Assembly (NCBI RefSeq): GCF_007565055.1
Contig: NC_044557.1
Location: 68,763,095 to 68,827,094 of the forward strand
DNA: 64,000 nt
Direction of reading: 5' to 3'
From: Rhinopithecus roxellana
Taxonomy: Eukaryota > Chordata > Mammalia > Primates > Cercopithecidae
Shown here: positions 47,001 through 58,509 of the stretch, piece by piece
Layout: the number at the start of each line of letters is the position of its first letter
Position numbering within the stretch: the stretch's first letter is position 1
Program-made: the position numbers and the translations under genes
The notes under the pieces: model-generated
Told to the model about the DNA's origin: nothing
The model's input: only the letters and a program-made list of their open reading frames with translations
The model's database searches: none

Positions 47001-47003
<3 letters not shown>

Positions 47004-47004
47004 A

Positions 47005-50000
47005 TTGCCAGGTGATCAGGTTGAAAAGAGTGTCAGGTATCTCAGGTATCAATATCACCTCATATTGATATTTTTGCTGTAAGAAATGGTGCAGTTCTGG
47101 GCAAGAGGCAACAGTCTTGCAAGAATGGTTGTGTAATGCTATGTTCTAATCTGATGCAGGCTTGCTGCCTTTTCTTGAATAGATGTTTTTTGTTGTTAAA
47201 AGTCTTGTGTGGGATACAGAAGTTATGCCTCAGAGTATTCCAGAATTTGGCTGTAGATTATTCAAAATCTGGCCTTAATGAGAAACTGCCATAGATTGGA
47301 CAGAAATCTAAATAAAATTTTCACAATTTTCTATTCAATAATAATTCTATTTGATAATACTACTATGCCCATTTTTTTTAAATGACAAAATATGTTCCTA
47401 CTTGAAAAAAATGCATGAGTAAAACCATATTTACCAGAAACATTATATATTTTATAATGAGTATGCAGTAAAATGTCTTCAAATCACAAAGCTCCCAAAT
47501 GCTTTGATTTGATTTATAAAATACCACTCATTCACATTTCCTAAAACATGTCTATTGTATAAGCCCATATAATAGACATTTCCCTTTCTGTACTGTAGCC
47601 CAAATAGCACATGCATAGTTTGATTTTAGGAAGATTAATAGTTCAGAAATTATTGTACATTGTGATGTAATTAACAGTGAACAGATCAATAGGAAAAAGC
47701 AACTGGCTCTGTGTGAGCAGAGCTGGGGGTAGTTTATGTGAGGAAAGGCCACAGCAGCTTCTCTTGACTTCTGACTCACTCAGGCCACGGTTCCCCAGTT
47801 CCTCATCATCACGCACCAGCTTGCTTCTGTGCTTCTCACAGCTCCTCTGGAGTGTCATGAGTAATTAGGGCTCCATTCTACAGGGGTGTTGAAGAGCTTT
47901 GTGGTGACATACAAAAAAGATGTGTATTTTGTCCCTGGGAACTAGCAATGTTTTGTGTGTTCAAAGCCCTGCTTTTAGACTGTTCTCAGCATCAGAACAT
48001 TTGAACAATGCCTTATCTTTTATCATCATTATAGCGGAAAAATACTAGCCTGAGGATGTGGGCTGTGAAAAGCTGTCTTTTCCAAATACAAAAGGTAGGC
48101 AGAGCCTGCCTACCTTTAGTATTTGGTGATGACTGTAGACGCTTTCTGCAACCCATGCTCAGATCTGACTCAATGTGGGGAGAAACCAGAAATACCAGGA
48201 CATCTCAGGAAAAATATAAGAGCAGCAAGGGAGAAGCCAAGAGGAAAGGAAGCTTTGTTTCAGACCTGAGGAGAGGGAGATGTAACCAGGTTAAGACACA
48301 AAGGATGTGAAAAACATGCATCTTTTTTTCAGAAAGTGGTGAAGCCTGGGGAGAGGAGGACCTACACAAAGCTTCTATTCATTGAAGCTTTGAGACCTGT
48401 GATTTTCTCTAAATGCAGCTTGAGGTGAAGGAGACACGGAGAACACAGTGTGATGCTGAAAACTTTCCCTCTCTCTCTCCTCCCTTCCTATGGATTTATT
48501 AGGCAGGCAGGCAAATCGGTGTGCAAACAATAGGTTTGCTGGAATAACAGCTGGGTAAGTGACAAATTATGCAATTTTGCAGGCGCACACAGATCTGCAG
48601 TTGCGCAGGAGTGAAATTATATGAGGCGAAGGGCTCCGCTATGCCAGCTCTGGGGCTGAGTGTTCAGTGCTGGAGAAGGGTTTTATTTGGAGCCTGTCTT
48701 ACAGCCTGCAGTTCTGTGCTGTGCCATCCCAAGCATGGAGGGTGGTGTTTACTCACTCGTGTGAAGAGGATGTTTTAACTCTCCATATTCCCCTCCAGTG
48801 TGCAGTATCGATTTTCTGCTGTAAGGAGACAGAAAACCTTTCTTCAAAGTATCTTTGGAGGCAGAGTTAGCTGTGGATCTGGCTTTGTGAGAAAAGGCCT
48901 GAATCCAGGGAACGCACAGTCTCTTTCTCAGTCTCAAATTGTGTTTGTACAATCTACTAGTCATAACAAGTTCATGTTTGACTGTTAGTTGTTCAAGAAA
49001 AATCCAACAGATTGAAGCTGTTTCATCACTTGATTAGTCTAAAGTCTGGATAATTAGCCTGCTAATTAATACCTATGTCTATTGTGTGCTTTGAGCCAAC
49101 ATATTTTGAAGGTGGTACCAGTTCAAAAATGTAGAAATAATTACTCTATAAAACTGGGCATGAGGCATCTTTTCATGGGATTTCACCTTGAATATGCAAA
49201 TGCTTTCTTTTTTGAAATGTGATTTGCAAAAATGAGAAACATTTGAAAATTCTCCAATCTGGACCAGTTTTTTACAGGAGTTTATAGAAACCCTGATCCT
49301 GCCTTGCAGGCATAAAAGGCTTACTAGCAGCATCTTGTAAAAGAAAAAAAAAAAAATTAACAGAGCTATCCCTTGCTCTAAAAAATCCTCCGTATATAAT
49401 ATGCTGAATTTGTAGTCTTGATAAAGCAGAGAATTAGTCTTTTATTATTTTGAAATTAAGTACCCAGGTTCATTGGCTCCCCATTGTTTATCAAGTTAAG
49501 TATGGATTTCCTACCCTGGTTTCCAAAAGGCCTGGAACACATACAACTCAACATCTATAGGTCCAATGTGAGATGGCAGCTTACTTTTATTAGATGTAAA
49601 TACCATAAAATACAGTCCTCAGACATAGGAGAAATTCCTGATCTTATTTCTCCCAAAGTGAGAGGAAAAGACAGGATATTTGAGGCAAAGAGGAACTGGT
49701 TTGTCAATGCACTGACTTATTTAAGATCTATTTCCTGAGAAGTAACCGGGGAAGTATCATGCATGATATTCAAACTGAAAATCTGCCTTTATGAAGTTAT
49801 TGGTGGCTTCTAGTACTACAGGTTGAAGCCATAATATATTTTGGAGCTCACCTCTTTGTTTGGAAATAACCAACTTTGGTGGTACCTTTTAGTGATGTAG
49901 AAGTGATGCAAATTTGGATAGAAACCAAGAAGGGTTCTTGGTGGAAGGGAACTGGCGCGTTTCTGTTTGAGGTTCCATGTTCTATAACATATTTGATGGA

Positions 50001-50559
50001 TTAAAGTGATCGTGATTGAAGACAGCTGTTTATAAATGAACACCTCAAGAGAAAACTCACTTTAAGGAGAAGGACAGTCTAGAGTGGTGGCCAGGGTCAG
50101 CAGCATCATTAGAAGAAGACACAGGATGTGGATGGCATGAGAACACCTCTTGGTAGACAATGGATTATGGTTTTGAGGCTCTGGCTGACAATGGTGTGCT
50201 ATGAGAGATCGATTCCAGCCCTTCCCTGTACCCCAGGAGGTACTGCCACAGCAGCAGGTTCCTCGCCACCAGAGCATGACTGGGAGAGAGCAGAGGCTGC
50301 TCAGGATCGCTGGAGTACCTGATTAAGAGCCTGTTTTCATGGAGACCCTGTGATGCAGAGAATGGAGCATTTCAGAAGATAGGCACAATTTCCCAGCCCG
50401 CTGGAATTCTTGACTTATTCTGTGGCCTAGGGCTTGGGTAAGGGGTGCGGGTGTGTCTTTCTATTGAGGAAAGAAATACATAATTGAGATAAATGGAATT
50501 GGTTAATTTTAAAACAAAATTAAATGTGACCTAATCATGTGCTCCAAGAAACAGAACCT
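47005..50559. other. Repeat-poor island
   Basis: About 3.5 kb with no Alu, L1 or LTR that I can name. 49468-49560 may be a fragment of L2. It contains the 48082-48126 hairpin and an A14-type run near 49344. No coding frame looks real, but this is the least repetitive stretch in the window. Confidence 0.45.
48082..48126. repeat. 21-bp inverted repeat with 3-nt loop
   Basis: Arms 48082-48102 and 48106-48126 are reverse complements at 20 of 21 positions around the loop AGC. The inner 12 bp (AAAGGTAGGCAG) are perfect. Not AT-repeat driven. Confidence 0.97.
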
Positions 50560-50949
50560 ATGCATCTATCTATCCATCGATTGATCGATGGAGAGTTAAA
50601 GGAAATGAATTAGCTTACGTGACTGTTGGGGCTAAGAAGTCCAAAATCTGTAGGGCAGGCCAGCAGACTGGAATGGAGGCAGGATTTCTGTGTTACAATT
50701 TTGAGGCAGAATTTCTTCTTCCCTGGGAAATCTCAGTTTTTGCTCTTATGGCCTTTAGTTGATTGGCTGAGGCCTACCTGCATAATGAAGAGTGATCTGC
50801 TTTAATTAAATGTAACTGATTGTAAATGTTAACTATATCTAAAAAATGTTAATTATGTCTACCTTCACAGTAACTTCTAAACTAGTATTTAACCAAACAA
50901 CTGGGCATCCAAAGCCCAGCCAATTTGACATAGAAAATTAACCATACTG
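50560..50949 (+). mobile_element. Interspersed repeat, class unresolved
   Basis: 'gaattagcttacgtgactgttggggctaagaagtccaaaatctg', 'gttgattggctgaggcctacctgcataatgaagagtgatctgcttt' and the end 'tttgacatagaaaattaaccat' form a layout common in primate DNA. I cannot assign it with confidence to an L1 3' UTR or LTR family. Confidence 0.55.
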
Positions 50950-51282
50950 CGTCCGGGCACGGTGGCTCACACCTGTAATCGCAGCACTTTGGGAGGCCGA
51001 GGCAGGTGGATCACCTGAGGTTGGGAGTTCAAGACCAGCCTGACCAACATGGAGAAACCCTGTCTCTACTCAAAATACAAAATTAGCCAGGTGTGGTGGC
51101 GCATGCCTGTAATCCCAGCTACTCGGCAGGCTGAGGCCGGAGAATCACTTGAACCCGGGAGGTGGAGGTTGTGGTGAGCCGAGATTGCACCATTGCACTC
51201 CAGCCTGGGCAACAAGAGTGAAACTCCGTCTCAAAAAAAAAAAAAAAAAAAAAAGAAAAAAGAAAAAAAATTAACCATACTG
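50934..51282 (+). mobile_element. AluS-like Alu with 16-bp TSD
   Basis: Body 50950-51266 with an A-rich tail interrupted by G. AAAATTAACCATACTG is repeated at both ends (50934-50949, 51267-51282). Confidence 0.96.
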
Positions 51283-51419
51283 GGGAGACAGGGCAGTCTG
51301 GTTATGTAGCGTAAGAACTTACAACTTAGTAATGGAATAATACGCTTATCACAAAATCTAGGGTACAAAGTAGTATGTAGTATGTGCCATAAAAGGAGTT
51401 CAAACAGGAGATATAGGGG

Positions 51420-52700
51420 TGCTAGAGGATTGGGAGTTCACCTACAACTCAGGTGACCATGACAAAGACATTTCAGATAGAAGACCAGAACAGTTTCAGA
51501 GGAACTGTCTTGGGGAAAGCATTGAATGGGAACAGCACAACATGAGACAGATAGGGAAGCAGTAGAAGACTAGAAACACACTGCAAATTGGGAATTAAAT
51601 GGAAGTGAGAGGAATTATTGAGGTTTCTGAGCACAGGAATGACATAAATACACTGGTGCTGCTGATTGTGTATGGGACGAGTGGGTGTGCAACCATTTCT
51701 GAAGGTGGTAGTGAGAAAAAAATAATTTGATTGGCAGTAGAATAAGAACCTTTAGAAATCTGTCCAGAGTGACATACACTTCTTGTTGCACATTCTGTCT
51801 TCTGTGATCCTGTAACCCCTGAAAGATTGAAGCATGAGAAAGATATATGAATAGAGGGGTGTGTGTGTGTGTGTGTGTGTGAAGGATATGGACAGGGTTG
51901 ATTTGCATTTTTGAAGAGTGACATAGATACTCAGATGGAGTATCTATGAGAGGGAGCAGGAAGAGCAGTTCAGAATAGAGGTCAAAGATGAGAAATGTGG
52001 GAGCTCATGTGAGGGAGAGCATTCACATGGGGGAGCCCAGAGAATATAGTGCAGGAAGCTTCTTTTGATGTGGACCTGGAAGGATGAGGAAAACTTCAAA
52101 AGGTAGAACATAGGGTGAGAGTATTTGAACAAAGACATGGTAAAATATGCATACAATGTGTTTTGGCGAAGACATTGGGTTTGTGGAGGGGACCAGCAGG
52201 AGAATAGGCTTGGAAAGGTGTCCTAGAGATAAATGGCAGCAAGGAATGCATGTAATTTGATAAGCAATTGCAGGAGGTGAGGGGTGTCATTGAAGGTTTG
52301 GTTATTGAATAGGGTAGTAAATGTTATTAGAATTGTGCTCCAGGAAGACTAATATAATAGAGGTGTTCTGGATAGCTTTGAGAGAGTGATGCAGGATAAA
52401 TATTCGGAAAGTTAATAGCTATTATCAGTGAAGGGTAGAAATCAGGGCTGAAGCTGTGGCAGTTGAATTGAGGGGTCATATTTTAGAGATAATATATAAG
52501 TGAAATCTATAGGATGTGACAATTAATTTGGGGTAGAGTGAATAGGAGTGGGAGGGATAAATGGAGATGTTAATATTTCCAGACAGCGTGACTGAAAGAG
52601 TAGGAATAATATTAACAGGACAGAAAACTCAGGAAGAGAAATGGTTATAATTTCATCTTTAGACACTTTCGATTAAATATGCTGGTGAGACGATCTGGAA
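51420..52700 (-). mobile_element. L2 relic, heavily diverged
   Basis: 'ggaattattgaggtttctgagcacaggaatgacataaata', 'atagaggtgttctggatagctttgag' and 'ggatgtgacaattaatttggggtagagtgaatagg' follow antisense L2 ORF2. It contains a (TG)11 at 51859-51881. Confidence 0.55.
51859..51881. repeat. (TG)11 microsatellite
   Basis: Uninterrupted TG dinucleotides. Confidence 0.95.
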
Positions 52701-52911
52701 AAATATTTTTAGAACCTAGTTGAAAACATGGTCTGGTAGTTAGGAAAGAGATCAGGATTAGAAATACATCAGTCATGCATTGCTTAATGATGGGGATACA
52801 TTGAAAAATGCATCATTAGGTGATTTTGTCATTGTGCAAACATCAGAGTGAACTTAACTACACCTATATGGTACAGCCTACTATACACCTATGCTATATG
52901 GTATAACCTAC

Positions 52912-53349
52912 TGTCAGAGGCGTGTGAACTGGAGCAACTCCATCTTACATAGCAGCTGGGTAAAATGAGGCTGAAACCTACTGGGCTGCATTCCCAGACA
53001 GTTAAGGCATTAGCTAAAGTAACAAGATGAGACAGGAGGTCAGCACAAAATACAGGTCATAAAGACCTTGCTGATAAAACAGGTTGCAGTAAAGGACAAA
53101 ACCCACCAAAACCAAAATGGCCACAAGAGTGACCTCTGGTCATCCTCACAGCTACACTTCCACCAGTGCCATGACAGTTTACGAATGCCATGGCAACACC
53201 AGGAAGTTACCTATGTCGTCTAAAAAGGGGAGACATGAATAATGCACCCCTTGTTTAGCATATCATCAGGAAATAACCATAAAAATGGCCAATCAGCAGT
53301 CCTTGGGGGCTGCTCTGTCTATGGAGGAACCATTTTATTCCTTTACTTC
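52912..53349 (+). mobile_element. ERV1-type LTR (LTR10-like), 3' end missing
   Basis: Begins TGTCAGAGGCGTGTGAACTGG, with 'ctgggtaaaatgaggctgaaacctactgggctgcattcccag', 'ggtcataaagaccttgctgataaaacaggttgcag', 'caccccttgtttagcatat', 'gctgctctgtctatggaggaaccatt'. It stops at 'attcctttacttc', short of the usual LTR 3' end, where the Alu sits. Subfamily name is tentative. Confidence 0.75.
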
Positions 53350-53638
53350 TTTTTTTGAGATGGAGTTTCACTCTTGTTGCCCAGGCTGGAGTGCAATGAC
53401 ACGATGTTGGCTCACCGCAACCACCACCTCCCAGGTTCAAGCTGTTCTCCTGCCTCAGCCTCCTGAGTAGCTGGGATTACAGGCATGTGTCACCGTGCCC
53501 GGCTAATTTTGTATTTTTAGTAGAGATGGGGTTTCACCATATTGGTCAGAGGGGTCTTGAACTCTTGACCTCAGGTGATCCGCCCGCCTTGGCCTCCCAA
53601 AGTGCTAGGATTACAGATGTGAGCCACGGTGTCCAGCC
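53350..53638 (-). mobile_element. AluS-like Alu
   Basis: Antisense Alu with a short T7 tail, lying between the truncated LTR and the rest of the Tigger relic. Confidence 0.93.
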
Positions 53639-53909
53639 ACTTTTTTCTATTTTTAATTTTCAAAAACTCAAAAAGGTTTTAAACATTTCAGTTAAAAACT
53701 AGGACACAAACCTATACATTATCCTAGGCCAACATAGGGACAGGATCATCCAGATGTCATTAGGTGATAGAAATTTCCAACTTCATTATAATCTTATGGT
53801 ACCACTGTGGTATATGCAGTTGTCCATCATTGACAAATGTCGTTATGCAGCACATGACTGGGGTGAACCCATGCCTGGAAGCATCAGCCTTTCACTTCAT
53901 ACTTACAAG

Positions 53910-54065
53910 GATGATGTGGTGTAGTGGTTAAAACTTTTGCTTTGGCTCCAGCTGGGTCCAGCCCAGCGATTTACAGACTCCATAAATGTTGGGGATATTA
54001 CTGAGACTGTGTGTGTCTCAGTTCCTTTATCCTTAACTGAAATAGTATGAAAAATTTTAAGTTAA
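53910..54065 (+). mobile_element. MIR
   Basis: 'gatgtggtgtagtggttaaaacttttgctttggctcc' and 'tctcagttcctttatcctta' follow MIR order. Confidence 0.65.
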
Positions 54066-54665
54066 TATGCATGAAATACCTGTCTGGGCTGCTGTTGTTG
54101 TACCTGCTGGGATGGAAGGGAATTTTCTTCTCTGCTAAGATCTCATGGCTGTGGATATCAGGGCAGCCTTCCTCTCCTGGTCATCCAAAATCTCACTAAA
54201 ACCTCCTTTTTCTCTGCCAGCATGAGTTGAGTCCACAGAGTGGTGAAAAAGGGTCATTCTAACTCTACTCCTCTGCCTGTGGGTCTTCTTTCTTCCCCTC
54301 TGTCATGGGAGAAGAGGAGGTGACCTGAAGGCCAGATTTCACCCTTATTCCCAGGATGTATGCCTCTGGCTTAAGTCTACCCATGTAGACAGAAATAAAA
54401 ACTTATCTTTATTGTTTCCCCTGGAAAGAGAAAAAATTGTCCTTAATTGAGAAATTCATTTGCACAGAGGTGATGTCTGAAGCTGCAGGAGTGGATGGCA
54501 TTGCCACTGGAGAGGGGGTGGAGAGAAAAACATTTCAAACAGAACTTTGGAGGATATTATCATTTAGGAGTCACGGAGAAGAAAAATGTGCTATTGTTAT
54601 CAGCAACAAGACAACATCATGATTACTAACAAGACCTTTTTATGTCTTTTGTTCACCACTGTATC
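54066..54665. other. Unassigned DNA
   Basis: No repeat or gene recognised. Confidence 0.4.
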
Positions 54666-54669
54666 CTCA

Positions 54670-54790
54670 GCATTCATTCATTCAATTAACATCTACTAAA
54701 TATAAACCACTATAATATGCACTAAGCATATAGTAGTCAACAAATTAGGCAAAAATATTTCAGCTCTTATGGAGCTTGGACTATGGCAGA
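54670..54790 (-). mobile_element. L2 3' end
   Basis: 'cattcattcattcaattaacatctactaaat' and 'tcttatggagcttggacta' are the antisense L2 terminus. Confidence 0.6.
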
Positions 54791-55139
54791 CACCCCAAAA
54801 AAATTGTTGAATGAATAACTAGTTGAACAAGAAACATGTCTGAGTGAATGGAACCTCTGTTAAGTGCAAGCACTGCATTTTGCATTGTATATTGATGGGC
54901 ACTAGGAAATCTTTGCAGAGGAATAAAGATAGGAGTTGATTACTTGGAGAATGGGTAGGACTTAAAGGAATAGAAAGAAGGGCAAATAGTCTAGGCAGAA
55001 AGACAGGTGGATACAATGAAAGGACAGAGGGGGTATTTGCATAATGTCTTTAAGGAATAAAAAACAGCTGGACCAGTTTTGGGGGAGCAGTAGAATGGCT
55101 ATAGAGAAGCAGAGAGTAGAGACAACGAGGCCAAAGTAC

Positions 55140-55290
55140 TTGAATTTTTTTATTTTGCAAAACTTTATTTTTCATTTTTTTATTTTTAGAGATGGAGCCT
55201 TACTCTGTTGCCTAGGCTGGAGTGCAGTGGTATGTACGATCATAGCTCACTGCAGCCTCGAACTTCTGGGCTCAAGTGATCCTTCCAATG
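55140..55290 (-). mobile_element. Alu left-arm fragment (FLAM/AluJ-like)
   Basis: 'agagatggagccttactctgttgcctaggctggagtgcagtgg' to 'ctgggctcaagtgatccttcc'. Only one arm is present. Confidence 0.8.
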
Positions 55291-55394
55291 AGGCTACTAT
55301 TTTGAGTAAGGGCCTTCTTCCATCATTTCCAAGGTCGACAAACTTGACCATCCTAGAATTTTCTTGTCAGTAAGAAAAAATGTCCCAAGAGGGA

Positions 55395-55497
55395 GCTAGC
55401 ACCTGTTAAGCTTCCACTAAATGCTGGACAATAGATGAGGAGCTGTACACATACATATGTGACCTATATTAATAGCTCTACAACACTCTGTAACATA
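55395..55497 (-). mobile_element. Possible MIR fragment
   Basis: 'gctagcacctgttaagcttccactaaatgctggacaatag' and 'taatagctctacaacactctgta' fit antisense MIR. Confidence 0.5.
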
Positions 55498-55499
55498 CA

Positions 55500-56246
55500 T
55501 CATGTTTCTTTTTTTTTTTCTTAAATCCGATTATATCTGGGTTGGTACAGGTCAGCCAGGATTGTTAAGAAACTCAATTTCAATTCTTCCTGGGGAGGAC
55601 TAGGCCTCTTCCCTTCCATTAGGAAAGCACCGTAACCTCAGGATTGACACAATCCAGGAAAGAATCCCTGGGCTTTGATCCATTGTTACTTATTAAGATG
55701 CTTATATTCTGTGCCTTCTCCCTTTGTCAGCTAGTGCCTGGGACATTTCCCAGCCCTCTCAGTCTCGAAGTGTTTGGTGTTAAATCCCCACCTGTGCATT
55801 AGGCACCTCCATTAGACCTTCTGTCATCTTTTGGTTATGAGCATTAGGGAGGATGAAAAGTCTTATGGCCTGGGGCCTCCTGTGGATGGTGAATGTCCAT
55901 ATTGACTCTTTCTCTGCAAGGGCCCCTACAGAGGCTCCTTGGGGTATAGCCCCCTTCTAGGTTAGACTGCCAAAGGCCCCTTTGGCCAACCCCAGATTCT
56001 CTCCAACTAGACTTCTCATGTATAAATGAAGTACTGGTCTCCACATCTTTCAGATTCCAAGGAATATGAGTCTTGCCCCCAAATGATTCTTCTAAATACC
56101 CCTCATCTGGCTTAACAGAGGGAGGTAGGATCACCTCCTTTCCCTCTGCCATGGAAGGGTGACTCAAAGAGAAGGGAAATGACTCAATCCAAAGCACCTC
56201 TCATTGCCTGCCCCTACAAAGCCTCAGTGAATGTCTTACCATCTTG
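55500..56246. other. Unassigned DNA with a 117-codon minus frame
   Basis: A minus-strand frame at 55844-56197 has no domain I recognise. Its proline/histidine-rich C-terminus and the surrounding layout could be an old ERV interior, but I cannot support it. Confidence 0.35.
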
Positions 56247-56900
56247 TAGTCATATATCACTTAACAATGGGGATATATTCTGACAAATGCATTGTTAGGC
56301 AATTTCATCATTGTGCGAACATCATAGAGTGTACTTACACAAAGCTGGATGGTAGCCTACTACATGTCTAGGCTATATGGTATAACTGAGGCTCCAGACC
56401 TGTACTCCTAGGCTGTAAACTTGTACAGCATGTTACTGTACTGAATAGGCCATTGTAACACAATACTAGACATTTGTACAGCTAAACATGGAAAAGGTAC
56501 AGTAAAAGTGTGGTATTATAAGGCTGGACATGGTGGCTCATGCCTGTAATCCCAGCACTTTGGGAGGCCGAGGCGGGTGGATCACTTGAGATTAGGAGTT
56601 TGAGACTTGCCAACATGGTGAAACCCTGTCTCTCCTAAAAATGCAAAAAGTTAGTTGGGCGTGGTGGCGAGTGCCTGTAATCCCAGCTACTCAGGAGGCT
56701 GAGGCAGGAAAATTGCTTGAACCTGGGAGGCAGAGGTTGCAGGAAGCCGAGATCATGCCACTGCACTCCAGCCTAGGCCACAGAGTAAGACTGTCTCAAA
56801 AAACAAACAAAAACAAAAGTGTGGTATTATAATCTTATGGGACTGCCCTTGGATATACAGTTTGTCATTGACCAAAGCATCATTATGTGGCTCATGACTA
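56247..56900 (+). mobile_element. TcMar-Tigger MITE relic split by an Alu
   Basis: 'tagtcatatatcacttaacaatggggatat' at the start and 'gcatcattatgtggctcatgacta' at the end, with 'cattgtgcgaacatcatagagtgtacttacac' and 'tgttactgtactgaat' inside. Same family as 52770-53860. Confidence 0.9.
56504..56831 (+). mobile_element. AluS-like Alu with 17-bp TSD
   Basis: Body 56521-56814. AAAAGTGTGGTATTATA is repeated exactly at 56504-56520 and 56815-56831. A small deletion removes about 8 bp of the left arm at 'gagacttgccaaca'. Confidence 0.96.
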
Positions 56901-57072
56901 TAGCCTGGAGCTGGGAGCCTGGCTTTGTCTCTGTGACCAAGGACTCTCTTTACTCTCTGGTCATGCCATCTTGTGAGCTCTATTTTGGATTCCATAGGCT
57001 TTCCCAGATCTTCACTCAGTCTCCCTAATAGTAGCATGATGGTGCTTTGGCAATGGCCTGTCTATTGCTGCT

Positions 57073-57392
57073 CTTTCTCAGCACTTTTTTTTTGGAGATG
57101 AAGTCTTGCTCTGTCGGCCACGGCCGGGCTGCAGTGCAGTGGCGCGATTTTGGCTCACTGTAAGCTCCGCCTCCCGGGTTCCTGCTGTTCTCCTGCCTCA
57201 GCCCCCTGAGTAGCTGGGACTACAGGCACCCACCACCTTGCCTGCCTAAGTTTTTTGTATTTTTAGTACAGACGGGCTTTCATGGTGTTAGCCAGGATGA
57301 TCTCAATCTCCTGACCTCGTGATCCACCCACCTCGGCCTCCCAAAGTGCTGGGATTACAGGCGTGAGCCACTGTGCCCGCCCTTTCTCAGCA
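57073..57392 (-). mobile_element. AluY-like Alu
   Basis: Body 57084-57381. CTTTCTCAGCA flanks both ends (57073-57083, 57382-57392). A short insertion-like change occurs at 'tcggccacggccgggctgc'. Confidence 0.95.
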
Positions 57393-57815
57393 TTTTAATA
57401 GCTTGGAAGCCTGATTTAAGGTCATCCCTCATTTTACTTATGAGGATTTTCTCTTGCTGATGCTCTTTAAAATCAGCTGACTCAGTGGACTTTCCTAATC
57501 CTAAAAGTGATTAGTAAGTGACTCAGAATACCAAAAGAAGAACATTCAGTATAGAGGCAGAAGATTCAGTCACAGTCTGAAGCTGATGCTAATTTGGGTT
57601 AATTTTGCATTGACTTGGGTCAGATGAGGGTGTTCTGTGCATTAACCAGGCACTGGGACATAAGGCTGTTTCCAGGAGTCATTGTCACTCAATCTGCATT
57701 TGGAATCCATAAGCTTTCAGTGAAATACGGCCTTTTTTTTTTTTACTGGGCTCTATGTAACCTTACGTTTATCCAACCCTATTATTGGACTGATAGCTAA
57801 TGTGTTTGGTCATAG
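57393..57815. other. Unassigned DNA with a T13 run
   Basis: T run at 57732-57744. Nothing else recognised. Confidence 0.4.
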
Positions 57816-57816
57816 T

Positions 57817-58141
57817 AAAAAGACAAAGATTTGGCCAGGCGCAGTGGCTCTCACGCCTGTAATCCCAGCACTTTGGGGGCCTGAGTGGGCAGATCACGAG
57901 GTCAAGACATTAAGACCATCCTGGCCAACATGGTGAAACCCCATCTCTACTAAAATTACAAAAAATAGCTGGGCGTGGTGGTGGGCACCTGTCATCCCAG
58001 CTACTTGGGAATCTGAGGCAGGAGAATCGCTTGAACCTGGGAGGTGGAGGTTGCAGTGAGCTAAGATCGTGCCACTGCACTGCAGCCTGGGCAACAGAGT
58101 GAGACTCTGTCTCAAAACAAAACAAAAAAAGACAAAGATTT
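57817..58141 (+). mobile_element. AluY/S-like Alu with 16-bp TSD
   Basis: Body 57833-58125. AAAAAGACAAAGATTT is repeated exactly at both ends (57817-57832, 58126-58141). Confidence 0.96.
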
Positions 58142-58289
58142 ATACCACAAACACGTATTCTCAAAAATCTAGAGCAGTGGTGACAAGATGGTAACAAGAA
58201 GGAACAGACTTTGTTAAATTTCTGTTGTTGTTTCATTGCTTATCTTTTAGACCTGTGTAAGATATCCTAACTAAAGCCCTCATAACCAA

Positions 58290-58470
58290 CTAGTGTGGTG
58301 GAAAGAATACTGTCTTTGGAATGGGGCAGATTTGATTTTGAATAGAGTCCACCAATACCATCTATGTCATCTAGGACAAGATTTTACTCTCTCCAAGCCT
58401 TTGTCCTCTCAGTAGTAAAGTGAGGATAATAATACCTATCTCCCCAGCTGTTGAAATGCCTACCACATAG
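58290..58470 (+). mobile_element. MIR
   Basis: 'gtgtggtggaaagaatactgtctttgga' and 'ctctccaagcctttgtcctctcagtagtaaagtgaggataataatacctatc' follow MIR order. Confidence 0.85.
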
Positions 58471-58509
58471 GAGAGACTCGTGGACATGATGGATTAGCCT
58501 ATTTAACAT

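Larger units (their letters stand above)
52770..53860 (+). mobile_element. TcMar-Tigger relic split by LTR and Alu
   Basis: Starts 'cagtcatgcattgcttaatgatggggatacatt', and ends 'atgtcgttatgcagcacatgactg', inverted termini of the same element. After the insertions it resumes with 'gttaaaaactaggacacaaacctatacattatcctaggcc'. Only relics of the internal region remain. Confidence 0.85.

Noticed and set aside
50574..50591. Palindrome CCATCGAT-TG-ATCGATGG
   Set aside because: Only 8-bp arms at the edge of a (CTAT/GATC)-rich patch; expected by chance in low-complexity DNA.
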